A program made the translations under genes and the position numbers. Below are positions 53,092 to 62,916 of a DNA stretch of 64,000 nt, one piece after another. Within the stretch, counting starts at the first letter, position 1. Every line of letters begins with the position of its first letter. Where the stretch lies: the NCBI RefSeq assembly GCF_019649055.1, contig NW_026570229.1, positions 1,178,001 through 1,242,000 of the forward strand, written 5' to 3'. Source of the DNA: Paramacrobiotus metropolitanus. Taxonomy: Eukaryota > Tardigrada > Eutardigrada > Parachela > Macrobiotidae. Under the pieces are notes generated by a model that saw nothing but the letters and a program-made list of their open reading frames with translations, searched no databases and was not told the DNA's origin.

Positions 53092-55196
53092 ATTTGTTTC
53101 AATATGCGGGGGAAATTGGGGGGTTTGCCGTGACTCGTATGCGGGTAACCTCCTGATGGTGGCTCTTTGTCGTCTTTGACCTTTTCGCCGTCCTTTTCGT
53201 TTTTGACACTTCCTCTGCCGGTGCCAGTTCGCAACGGCATCTCAAAGTGGAAGCTTTTGCCCGTGCCCGTTTCATGTGCTTTACTGTAACTGGGCGGTGG
53301 TGACTCCACCGTTGCCGTCCGAACTCCATATTGCAGGAGCTGTTCATCTTTATGCTTATTGGACATGTTGAGCGCCTTATTCTCATCTTCGAGGCGTCTG
53401 ACTTTCAGCTGGAATTCTTCCTTCTCGGTTTTCAAGTTCTGGTTCTCTTCCTTGACCTTCATCATGTGCTGGTGTAATTGGAACGTTTTCTCCTGAATGA
53501 CCTTTTCAGTGTCGTTTTCCACTTTTTTTATATGCTCCACCAACTGGGTCACATCTCTTTCCAATTTCGTATATTCTTCAGCTGCTACTTTGAGCTGGTG
53601 TTTTGTTTGGGTGACCTCATCTTCTCCCGTCATTACCGTTTGGGTCATATCGATCAACTCGGCGTTGAGTTTGATGATTTCTTGTGTCTTCTGGTGGACA
53701 ATCTGTTGCCATTCTTTGTCTTTCAGTTCAAGCGCTGTGACCTTTGTGTCTAGGAGGTGTGCCTCGTGCTCCCACCTCATGCCTTGTTCGGCGATTATCT
53801 TAGCGGCTTCTTTCAATTCAATGTTCTCTGCGGTGACCTTTCTGTTATCTTCTTTCAACATCTGGTTCTCTTCCTTCACCTGTTTAATTTCGTTGCTCAG
53901 CCGTGCGCCTTCGGTAGCTGTGAGGTCTCTCAGATCTTTAGCCACTTTAACGGCGTCATCGGCTCTTCTCTGATGCTCCTGTGATTCTTTCTGGAGGGTT
54001 CCAATATTCTCGTCTCGAAGCTTCAGGTCAGTCCTGAGCTTGAACACTTCAGTGGTGTTTGTTAACAGTCGCTGGGTAGCCTCCGCCAGTTTATTCGCAT
54101 ATTCGTCTCTTTTAGCTTCCGCTTCAGTGACCTTTTGTTTCAGTGAGTCACATTCGTCCTTCAATTCTGTTATGTGCCGTGACCTTTCGGCTGACTCCTC
54201 GGACATGCTCTCGTTCAACTCACTGACCGCAAGATGACCTTCCATTTCTCTGTCATCTACCATTTTCAAATATTCTTCTGCCATTTCCCTTTGTTTTTCA
54301 TATTTCACTTTCCATTCCTCTGCCGCGCTCTCCAGATAACCCCGTTGTTGTTCCATCTCAAATAAGCGGGTCTCGAGTGATACTAGTCTCTCTTGGTATT
54401 CCTGCTTTCTTTTGGTCATCTGGTCTTCTTTAGCACCGAGTTCGCCTTCTAAATCTTGAACACGTCTCCTCAGTGTCACCGTAGGACTGGTCGGTGAAGG
54501 TGGCCGTACGTTTATGACCTTTCCAGTCTGTATCCGCTCGATGAGGTGTTCAGGTATTTCCTTGAAAGGTTTCATCCCTTCAGCACAGTCGGCTTGTCTC
54601 ATCGCGGACTGGAAGGACATATTCATCGTTGTTTCATCATCCGTGAAATACGATTCATTGGATTCGTCTGAGACCATTGGAGTTGCCCAAAGGTCATCGT
54701 CTGCCGTTTTGTCATTCAATGAAGGGTCATCCAATCCCAGTTCAGCAAGTTCCTCTTCGGTGACCTTTGTCTTTTCAACTTCCATCTGAGCCGGGTTCGC
54801 ATTTTTATCCTGCTCATTGATTCCGCTGATGGTAGCATCCAATTGGGATGCTCCCACTGCTTCCGCTGTCTTTTCTGTGGTTTCATCCTCCCCGGTGACC
54901 TTTGTCTGGTTCATCGGTTCACCTCCCGCCGCAGACGCGGGAGTTCTCTTCCTGTCACCGCTGGAGCTTTCTTCACTCTGTGTTGCTCCGAGCGCCACCT
55001 GATATGTGCCCTCGCTGCCTTTGCTGTCTTTCCTTGCAAAGGTCATAGCCGCTCGAGTCTGTCGGTCATGTCCGACTGGGCGCGCGAGCGATTTATATTC
55101 CTTCTTATAGGGATCGATTGCAAATTGCTTTGATCCGCGGGAGCTCCTGCTTCCCTGGCTGCTGTTAGATGTCGGTTCCACATTATCTTTGTCCAT
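52941..55196 (-). CDS. Element 2 ORF A: 751-residue coiled-coil protein
   Basis: The ATG at 55,196 is the first ORF after the leader. Residues 1-230 are Ser/Thr/Glu-rich and likely disordered. Residues about 235-620 form one long heptad-rich coiled coil (for example RRRVQDLEGELGAKEDQMTK, then QEKTFQLHQHMMKVKEENQN). It overlaps the Gag frame by about 300 nt in the 0/-1 relation, like gag/pro or pro/pol overlaps, but here the coiled coil comes before Gag. At 53,115-53,109 the minus strand has T_TTC_CCC, an X_XXY_YYZ heptamer of a weak type. It could be an assembly scaffold fused to Gag at low frequency; inference only. Confidence 0.7.
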   Translation of the reverse strand: MDKDNVEPTSNSSQGSRSSRGSKQFAIDPYKKEYKSLARPVGHDRQTRAAMTFARKDSKGSEGTYQVALGATQSEESSSGDRKRTPASAAGGEPMNQTKVTGEDETTEKTAEAVGASQLDATISGINEQDKNANPAQMEVEKTKVTEEELAELGLDDPSLNDKTADDDLWATPMVSDESNESYFTDDETTMNMSFQSAMRQADCAEGMKPFKEIPEHLIERIQTGKVINVRPPSPTSPTVTLRRRVQDLEGELGAKEDQMTKRKQEYQERLVSLETRLFEMEQQRGYLESAAEEWKVKYEKQREMAEEYLKMVDDREMEGHLAVSELNESMSEESAERSRHITELKDECDSLKQKVTEAEAKRDEYANKLAEATQRLLTNTTEVFKLRTDLKLRDENIGTLQKESQEHQRRADDAVKVAKDLRDLTATEGARLSNEIKQVKEENQMLKEDNRKVTAENIELKEAAKIIAEQGMRWEHEAHLLDTKVTALELKDKEWQQIVHQKTQEIIKLNAELIDMTQTVMTGEDEVTQTKHQLKVAAEEYTKLERDVTQLVEHIKKVENDTEKVIQEKTFQLHQHMMKVKEENQNLKTEKEEFQLKVRRLEDENKALNMSNKHKDEQLLQYGVRTATVESPPPSYSKAHETGTGKSFHFEMPLRTGTGRGSVKNEKDGEKVKDDKEPPSGGYPHTSHGKPPNFPRILKQMCILTKGSETDHPAGNNAHGNLVMRSRSGIKVTTKVAKRKRTRKRNRDLH

Positions 55197-55263
55197 GATG
55201 ATCGGATAACTTAGACGCTCCTGTCAATTGTTTGCAAATCCTTGCCGAGTATCAGTGACACCA

Positions 55264-55368
55264 GTGTAGGTCTTCGCTGAAGACTCTACACCGAGGAACA
55301 CTGACGACTGAACTCTTGAACTCTTGCACAGCTAAGGAAACAGCACGGTTCTTCGCTGAAGATACCGT
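55264..55368. repeat. Twin leader hairpins of element 2
   Basis: 55,264-55,291: stem GTGTAG/CTACAC, one bulged T, stem GTCTTC/GAAGAC, loop GCT. 55,345-55,368: stem ACGGT/ACCGT, one bulged T, stem TCTTC/GAAGA, loop GCT. Same architecture with different outer stems (on the plus strand; the sense strand has the mirrored form). Confidence 0.75.
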
Positions 55369-55550
55369 ACCGAAAACCGAAGCTGGAAATCCGCGTCCGA
55401 TTGGGAATTGCACCGCTTGTGGTGTTGCGCTTTGCTGTTAAACAGACCTGTGCCTTACTGGTCACGGTGAACACGTCAAATAACAGGCCAACTTTGCCTG
55501 ACACCAGTCAAATCAAATCAGATCAATTCAAATCAGAGAACCGCTGTCGG

Positions 55551-55671
55551 CTCTGCTACCATCTAATGCTAGATCCGACTGTGATCCAGATACGGCGACC
55601 TAAACGGAATAGATCCCGTGGAGCGAGCAAAAATGGCACCAATCAATTTTTCGAACCACGCTCTGCTACCA
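55551..55671 (-). promoter_or_regulatory. Primer-binding site of element 2, partially duplicated
   Basis: Directly inside the 5' LTR the minus strand reads TGGTAGCAGAGCGTGGTTCG (55,671-55,652); the first 11 bases match the complement of the animal initiator tRNA 3' end (CTCTGCTACCA). A second TGGTAGCAGAG lies at 55,561-55,551, with 68 bp of LTR-end sequence between (55,562-55,629). So the last part of the LTR plus its primer site is tandemly duplicated with a 110-bp offset. Confidence 0.85.
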
Positions 55672-56010
55672 TCTAATGCTAGATCCGACTGTGATCCAGA
55701 TACGGCGACCTAAACGGAATAGATCCCGTGGAGCGAGCAATGCGATATGTATTGCGAGCTATGCGGAAACGCAAGACGTCGCACCGCTAATTGCTAACTT
55801 TATTAATATTGAAAAATTCCGACAACAGAAAATCAACACTAATCGGCGCAGCTCGATTGTCAATCGTAGAGCCAATTCTACAGTGTGCAGCACGTGCTAT
55901 GCCGCGCCCACTGACACAACTCAAGCCAATCAGAAGCGAGACACAACACAGACACGTAATCCATGTGGCGCAGCGTTGCGGACGTGAACGCTAGTGAACC
56001 CCCGCTCACA
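55672..56010 (-). repeat. 5' LTR of element 2
   Basis: 339 bp, apparently identical to 41,584-41,922. In sense it starts TGTGAGCGGGGG and ends CTAGCATTAGA, followed without gap by the primer site. The 3' end is GA, not the usual CA; the boundary is set by the ATAC target duplication. A CCAAT-type word lies at about 55,926 (plus strand) and AATAAA in sense at 55,804-55,799. Confidence 0.92.
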
Positions 56011-56013
56011 ATA

Positions 56014-56180
56014 CAATGTAGGACTAAATGGTCGCATAACCCCACACCCAGCATTCTGTGCGCATGCGGCGCAATGCACTTGTACGAACCGGATATTTTA
56101 AACTCAGTCGTACAGCACACTGCGCTGCATACGTACTGAATGTGGATGTCTTGGGTATGCGACCATTTTGTCCTAAGCTG
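56014..56180. mobile_element. 167-bp MITE hosting the LTR insertion
   Basis: 25-bp inverted termini with a perfect ATGGTCGCATA inner part (56,019-56,038 and 56,156-56,175). Copy A reads GAACATACTCACGCC where copy B has GAACATA, element, TACTCACGCC, so the target is TA. LTR element 2 sits one base inside its left end, duplicating ATAC. Confidence 0.8.
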
Positions 56181-57748
56181 TACTCACGCCGCTAGAGTCC
56201 CCTTATGTATCGGTCTGCAAATTTTGCATGTAAGCGCCCATTAGTATGAATATTATTCTTACAGTGAATCACAGCTCTAACACAATACTTTCCAAGTTTA
56301 AATGAATTTCGAAAGTCTGAATTTTCGAAATTAAAATGAATTAATTAAAATGAATTGTAAAAAATACCAATTATTCATTTTAGAATTAGAAAGTAATGCT
56401 TGAGCCGTTCTACCGGTATAGACCGGTACGTAATGAAACTTTTGTTGCTGGAACACTTGAATGCGTTCATGCACTGTTAGAATTTTCTTGCAGCCAGAAC
56501 TTCTCAACCGGATGGTTCGCGCAAAAACGGTTTCCACGCCATTGCATCACAAATCATTCGCCTCCACAAATGAATCTACGAATCAGGTGTAAATGCTTAT
56601 CATCTTTTTGCGTGATAGTCTGTTGTCTATAGACTGTAGTTGCTTACGTAATAATGTTTCAAAGCAAGACGCTGCGGTGCAAATCACTGCAAGGAACGGG
56701 TGCGAAATTTAATGTTGTTTTCTTCGAAAAACGTAATGTTTACCTTACCAACATACATTCATGTTCATTCGGCAGTATTTCACGCAAACTATGAAAAGTC
56801 CAGAAGTACCAGATAACAGCATGACTTTCTCACGGTCCCTTCCTTAATGTTTAAGCATTAACATCTCGCCTAATGCAATCGCTGCTCCAGGCTCAGTCAG
56901 ATCTTGACGGATGAAAGGTTGGATGGTCTTGTAGAACTTCACCATGATCGCGACAGTTCTTGAGAAAATTAAAACAAAACTGGTGAGCGCAGTTCGAAAA
57001 AAATAAATGCAGTGGTTAAAGTGAAAAACTTCAGGGTCCAATCTAGAGTAGCAACAGGTTCCTGCGTTCTCAAGAATAAGCTAAAAATTAAAATAAGAAT
57101 TGTTTGAGCAGTTCAAAGTGATGAAACCACTGAATAATGTGAAAAAATTTGGGGTCTAATCTGGAATAGCGAGGTTTGCGCGACTCCTGCGTTTTCGATA
57201 AATTCCGGTATTCGACCGAGAGGCTAGGCTGTCTATGCCATCGATCCCAGCGGCAGTCGAGCGGCAACGCAACTGCTGGAATGTACGAGTTTTCGCTCTC
57301 CATAATATAAAATCCTGCCTGATTGATGCACCGGTACTCGTACAACACGAGCACCTCGTAAGCAAGGTTGCTGGAGAACGGTATCTTCCTCCTGAACACG
57401 TGAAATCAGTCGCTCGTATGTAGCCGGCATAACAGTCAATACGTATGTTGACGGTTAACGCATTAACCTGTGTGCCAGGCGAGAATGTTAAGGTTAACAC
57501 TCCAGCCGGGCCCAAATGTTAGCGACCGAAATCGTACACGTTGTACACAGATTTCTGGATACGAATCCTAAAATGCATGTAATAATAATGTTACCTGTAT
57601 TGGGTTTAACTATTTTCGCTATTGCTGCAACAAACTTTTTTTATTAACGGGTCGTAAAAAATATTTTTTGCAAAATTGCGGACGGGAGGAGAATTTGCTC
57701 AGTAATCTCCGTCTTCTATACCAAAGACATTCTACGTATAATGGCATA

Positions 57749-58238
57749 GGTCAATTGCTCTGGGTAAGCATTACGCGACGCGCAAGCGGCAGTCGGGTAA
57801 AAAAACATGACGTCACGGCGCGTAAGCAGGTAAACGATTTGATTGGTAAACCAGAATTCTGGGATGGGTTTTCAGCTTACCCGTCCGCGTAACCGTTGCG
57901 CTTCGACGTCGAAGCGCAACCGTTACCCAAACTACGAGTAACTCGTAACTCTCCTGCCCAGATCAACAAAATTTTTGTTTTTTGAACCAAAAGTGCATCC
58001 AGCGACCCAGATTGACACTTCCAAACTCAGAATCAACTTTTTTGACGTTTTGCCGCATTAAAGCATCAAAAACAGATTTTTCAGTTCCACTTCAGTTTTT
58101 CCGTTGTTCAATTTCTTTCTTGGCACGGAAGCGTACTCGCCTTACGATTGGACGATATTTTTTTCGCTGAGTCATGGACAGATTTTTACCCGTTTCTCCG
58201 TTACCCGACGCGCATCGGTTACCCAAATGCAATTGACC
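57749..58238. mobile_element. 490-bp MITE, copy-B-specific
   Basis: Termini GGTCAATTGC...GCAATTGACC, extended by imperfect GGGTAA words to about 20 bp, flanked by TA (57,747-57,748 and 58,239-58,240). It contains a 24-bp perfect palindrome at 57,896-57,919 centred on TTCGACGTCGAA. Short GGGTAA-type and ACGCGACGCGCAAGCGG words recur inverted. No coding capacity; copy A lacks it. Confidence 0.8.
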
Positions 58239-59539
58239 TATACCAATGTCGACCGACATAATGTCGACCGCATTTCGTCGACCGTCACGAGGGCGACGAC
58301 CAGAAAACCTAAGAAACCCTAAGAAAACTATGAAACTTAAAAGCCTAAAATACCTAAAAAACCTGAAAAACCTAAGAAACCAAAGAAACCTAAGAAAACT
58401 GAGATGATTTGGTTAAACGTTAGTTCGACGTCGTGACGGGTCGACATTGTGCGTGTTCGACGAAGTGACGGTCGACGAATTTTTGTCGACGAAATGGCGG
58501 GTCACCTATAGACACATATGAGTTTTCCGCAATCGCAGTGATATTGCTATTCAGTATTGTCGGAATGCATCCGGCAACTGTGCATATACCTACTTGAAGT
58601 ACAGCAGTTGGCGGTCGATTACTGCTTCGATTATTGATGATCGACGAATTTTTGTCGACGAAATGGCGGGTCACCTATAGACACATGAGTTTTCCGCAAT
58701 CGCAGTGATATTGCTATTCAGTATTGTTGGAATGCATCCGGCAACTGCGCATATACGGTTATACTGTACCTACTTAAATACAGCAGTTGGCGGTCGATTA
58801 CTGCTTCGATCGATGGCATGGACAGCCTAGCCTCTCGGTCGAATATCGGAACTGTTAATGGGGAACGCAGGTATCCGTAGCTGCTCTAGATTAGACGCTG
58901 CTGTTTTTCACGTTACTCAGTAGCGAAGTTTGCTTAAATTGCGCTAACCATTCTTGTATTAATTTTCTCACAAACTGTTGCGATCATGGTGAAGTTCTGC
59001 AAAACCATCCATCGTTACCTCCGTCGAGATGTGGACTGGGTATATCAGGAAACCTTGATGGAATCGTGTTTTTTTCGCATCTTCTTTGCTTACTTCGTAT
59101 GCCTTAGTTCCGGTTTTCGGGTCTTCCCGGAACGACAGTCCAGTTGCATGGAAGTAAGCGAGCTCACGACATTGAATACAACGTCTCAGCAATCCGACTT
59201 AGTAGGTACTATAGAGTAGTAATTTCAGATTTTACTTTTTTAATAGTATTATCATTATACAGTATGATTAGACCACGTTGACGTGTGCTATGCCCAAGCC
59301 GTGCTCTTAATTTTGATAGATGTTGATGCTAAATAATACAATTTTGGATGAATATTATTTGGTTTCACTCTTAAGAATTGTGCAACTTTCGAGAAAAAAT
59401 TATGTCTTGAAAATTGATAAAATACGTATGTTATATGGGGCAAGCTACATTTAGCGCATCAGTCCCTATCACTAGAATTTCTGGAGATTCCCTTTCGAAC
59501 ATATGAACTTGGTGATAAAATATTGCAATCTAGAAAGTG

Positions 59540-62239
59540 TACTCTTTTAAGATTTCAAGGGACCATGGTTTAGAATTGTCCAATAAAACGTTCAATAAAT
59601 CCGTCGGGATCGGCTTAATTCGACGGAAACACAATCAATCAACATTTCCCGGGAGCCGGCGGACGAGTTGATGCGCACAGCTCGTGTAAAACCGGCAGCA
59701 ACGTCAATGGGCTTCATCGCCGCCTGCATCACTTCCGGTCTGGCGACCATATTGGCCACTTCCTTGGCCTGCTCGCTAATGGTCAATCGGCAGTGGCATT
59801 TGGTTCTGTTTGGTGCTGTTACATTACTTCATGGCGAAGATGCCGATATTGTTGTCAGAGTTACTTTTGAGCCAGCTGATTATCAGTGTTTTCGGCTCAG
59901 GAAGTGTATTTCCGTATCGTATGTATGCCGCCTGCTTTTTCTGCGTCCATTCGACGGGCAGAATTTGGGGATTGTGGACACAGAAAACCTATTTATCGTG
60001 CATTAATGACGACATCAGGTGAAGTACTCAATACTGATGGTAAATAAAAGCAAGACTTTTTACCAATTTGAAGGTCGATTTTGTCAGTTAAATGGTGGAA
60101 TTTTTCTTAAGCCAAAATACATAATAATCACATTTATGGAGATATTTGTATAAAATTGGATAGCTCACGATCAGTTAGATTAATGCACGTACGTTGCAGC
60201 GAGGCCTGCGGCTGGACGATCTTTCGCGCCGAACGCATGAAAGAAGCCGAATCCCCTCCACTACCGTCATCGTTCCAGAAGAAACTTCGCAGTCCGCGTT
60301 TGCAAGAACGGAGTATGATATCGCTGATGCAGTTGGGAGCAGCGTTTTTCCTCTTTATAATCGTTACAATGTAGGTGTGGCCGATATGCGCAAAGTTTCT
60401 CCATGTCGGCCACTGGAACAGCGGATCGATTCGAGAACTGGGCCAACGTTTTTACTGTTACGGAGAAACCGGAAGCTGAATGCTGTGGGTGCAGCTGCGA
60501 AGTCTCCACAGTAAGAAACAGAGCACAGCACTTTATAAAAATTGGCATGATAAAAGTATCAAGTTTAAAAAGATGGCAAAGCCCGAAGAACTTTCAGGTA
60601 CCTTTGAACTTTGAAGGTCACTCTTACTTATAAAAGGTATTACGATAAAATAAGCAGGAATACACAAACTTAAGAAAGCCTAAAAAGTCTAACATATTAC
60701 TTGAGAAACATATTACCAATTTACCATAAGAAATTCAATAACATAAGAAATTCAGTTTAGCCGACTTCGGATATCTCTAAAACAATACATATGAAACCCG
60801 AAAAAGTAGTTAAACTGATGCAATTAAGGTGGCCCTCATGTTTAAGATGTATAACCCAGGAGCCGCTATGCTGTCGTACTGGGCATGCCAAGCATCCGAA
60901 CAACTCGTCTCCGGCAATGATACCAGCTCCACTTCTTCCTCCCCTGGTCTCTGTTGGTTGCTGTACGCATAGTTGGATGGCCGTTGGTCTGGAGCGGGAC
61001 AGTACTGGTCCTTAGTGGCGTACCTTGGGTTATCATGTGCACATTTGGCGGATTCATCGCTATCATGTTCCTGGAAGCACATTTTTTGACGGCTGGAAAA
61101 GAACTTTAACCCCGACCGTCAGCCGATCAAATAGGAATGCGGAAGAAGAGGAAGCAAGGTATACAGTTTGTATCGGTTTGTTTACTAAGTACTGCAAAAT
61201 TTACGAATACAGCTTCGGTTTACCGTGATGTTATTAAAGGTTTAAAACGATGCTTTTAGAGCATCTTTAATCGGCAAATTAGAATGTCCGGCTTATACCT
61301 GTGCAGGTTGAAAAGAAAATATGTAAGGTTGCTCAAACAGCGATAACTTGCATGTACCAGACCCGGAAATTACGGTTTAATTACCGAAACAGATTCAGTT
61401 TGTTGGACGTTAAATTTTAAAATCGCTGCGTAAGCTAGAAAGAAATAACCACAGCTAACAATTAGATTAAGATTAGAAATCGCGTGACCAGTTTCTGATG
61501 GAACTACCCAGTAAATTTGTGCTTATGACGAGCTGGTCAGAACAGTTAACATGGCTAATCGATTAAACCACTTACTTACATACGATTTATTAATCGGTAT
61601 TGCAGCTGAATCTGAATTACATGCCTGAATTTCGGTACCTGAATTTATACAGATGCTTCTATTTCTGTGCTTGAATTTATCTACAATTTGTGGGTTGAGT
61701 ATTGAGAAAGGCAGGAGCTACTGTACATAAGAATAATGTAACGCAACGAGTGCACTGATAAATTCAGAGATGACGCGTACCCACGGCCGATGCACGTATT
61801 CAATATGGCGAAATTCCATGCCTTTTGCGGGGGCGTCTTTCCAGAAGCCATGAAATGGACGATGACCCAACTAAAGAACCTCAGTAAGGAGCGTTCGACC
61901 ATGTCCGAAGAAGATTACATGTCGGCGGTGGATAGCATATTTCTTGGAGCCCGAGCGATCAGCCGGGAATTGCACTTTTGTGTGTGCGCATCGTGGGGCG
62001 AATGCGTGCTGTACCCGCTAATTGCCCTTAGTCCCTACTTGTGGTGCTCATATCTGCCGACAATGCTGGTAGAGGTTTTCCTGCCGGTACCCCTCCAACT
62101 GCCCGGCTTGTTGCTGCTGCTGACCGGCATCTTGTTGTTGGCATGCCGTTTACTTGTGCAGGCGATCCGGAAGCCGCACTCCTGCCGCCACTGTATGCGA
62201 GCAGAAAGCCAATACCTTCAGATAGATGAAACAGATTGA
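59540..62239 (+). CDS. Multi-membrane-segment family gene, copy B
   Basis: Same exon order as copy A: about 59,668-59,790 (KPAATSMGFIAACITSGLAT); about 59,890-60,017 (CFFCVHSTGRIWGLWTQKTY, donor CATCAG|GTGAAG); about 60,180-60,370 (CSEACGWTIFRAERMKEAES to the helix MISLMQLGAAFFLFIIVTM, GT just after); about 60,852-61,035 (MYNPGAAMLSYWACQASEQL); and a last exon from about 61,768 to TGA 62,239 with MAKFHAFCGGVFPEAMKWTM, GARAISRELHFCVCASWGEC, helices YPLIALSPYLWCSYL and QLPGLLLLLTGILLLACRLL, and an SCRHC motif. The last exon is intact here, unlike A. The YWAC exon has a one-base deletion relative to A near 60,945, so this copy may be damaged too unless splicing avoids it. Family unknown. Confidence 0.55.
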
Positions 62240-62499
62240 AAGGACGACCATTGAGTTACGCTGGCAGTATCCGTTGCATCGTCAGCAACGGTCGCGGGAA
62301 CAGTTGTTCCCTTCTAAAACAGACGCCTCATCTGTGTAAACAAGTCCCGTTTTCAATCGAAGTTTTTGTTGTTCTGCTTTTTAACTGAAATACCGCAGTG
62401 CTGCGATTATTGTTTGTTGCCTCGTGTAAGCAATACAGAGTACAGCGGGTTTGAGCGACCGCTTTCTTTTGTTTATTAGATTGTAGTCGCACGCAAAAA

Positions 62500-62539
62500 A
62501 GAGCCTACGATAGACGGTACGATATACGGTAGGCTCTTG
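62500..62539. repeat. 10-bp inverted repeat
   Basis: AAGAGCCTAC and GTAGGCTCTT enclose 20 bases with repeated CGATAxACGGTA words. Possibly a tiny foldback element; no target duplication identified. Confidence 0.5.
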
Positions 62540-62916
62540 CACGTCATAACGGCGTACCCTTATCGGACCGTTTGACGATAAGTAAGACGGTAAGTGGTGA
62601 TCCTATCGTATCGTTTCTGTGGGCGTAACGTCTGAACCTGCGAAACTGCAGCCGCCTTCGGCGATATGTACGTGAATGTGCGTTCTGCTCGATCCAACGA
62701 AATCAAGAATTCTAATTGGTTGTTTATAGATTCCCATACTTTGCTGTGTAATGTGAACAAAGCATTTTCTGAATTTTTGTGGAAGTTCTCTACTTCGTTG
62801 AAGTTCCTGATAATAGTGTTTTATGTTTTTTTCGTTGTATGTTCAAGAAATCTGCTGAACTAGCGGCCTTCGAAAATATATTTTCGGTAATTAATTGTGT
62901 CTGTGGAGCCTTCGCG

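Larger units (their letters stand above)
41584..56010 (-). mobile_element. LTR element 2: 14.4-kb multi-ORF LTR element without pol
   Basis: 339-bp terminal direct repeats (41,584-41,922 and 55,672-56,010), apparently identical, flanked by ATAC (41,580-41,583 and 56,011-56,014). A tRNA-iMet-like primer site directly abuts the right LTR, so sense is the minus strand. In sense order: leader, coiled-coil ORF A, Gag-like ORF B, ORF C, a splice acceptor, ORFs D and E, a 1.7-kb noncoding gap, ORF F, then a 3' region with 190-bp tandem repeats. No RT (YxDD), integrase (HHCC/DDE) or aspartic protease (D-T/S-G) pattern is visible. About 36 AAAGGTCA octamers. A recent, presumably trans-mobilised element. 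Confidence 0.93.
56182..62315. repeat. Segmental duplication copy B, right part
   Basis: Colinear with 3746-10,475 of copy A. Differences include a MITE at 57,749-58,238, a 169-bp tandem duplication (the GACGAATTTTTGTCGACG word at 58,473 and 58,642), about 210 extra bases at 59,190-59,410, and absence of A's tRNA and pogo insertions. Confidence 0.9.

Noticed and set aside
53100-53130. Triple overlapping ideal slippery sites in the A/B overlap
   Set aside because: On re-reading the minus strand is CCCCCCAATTTCCCCC with two As, so only the weak T_TTC_CCC heptamer fits.
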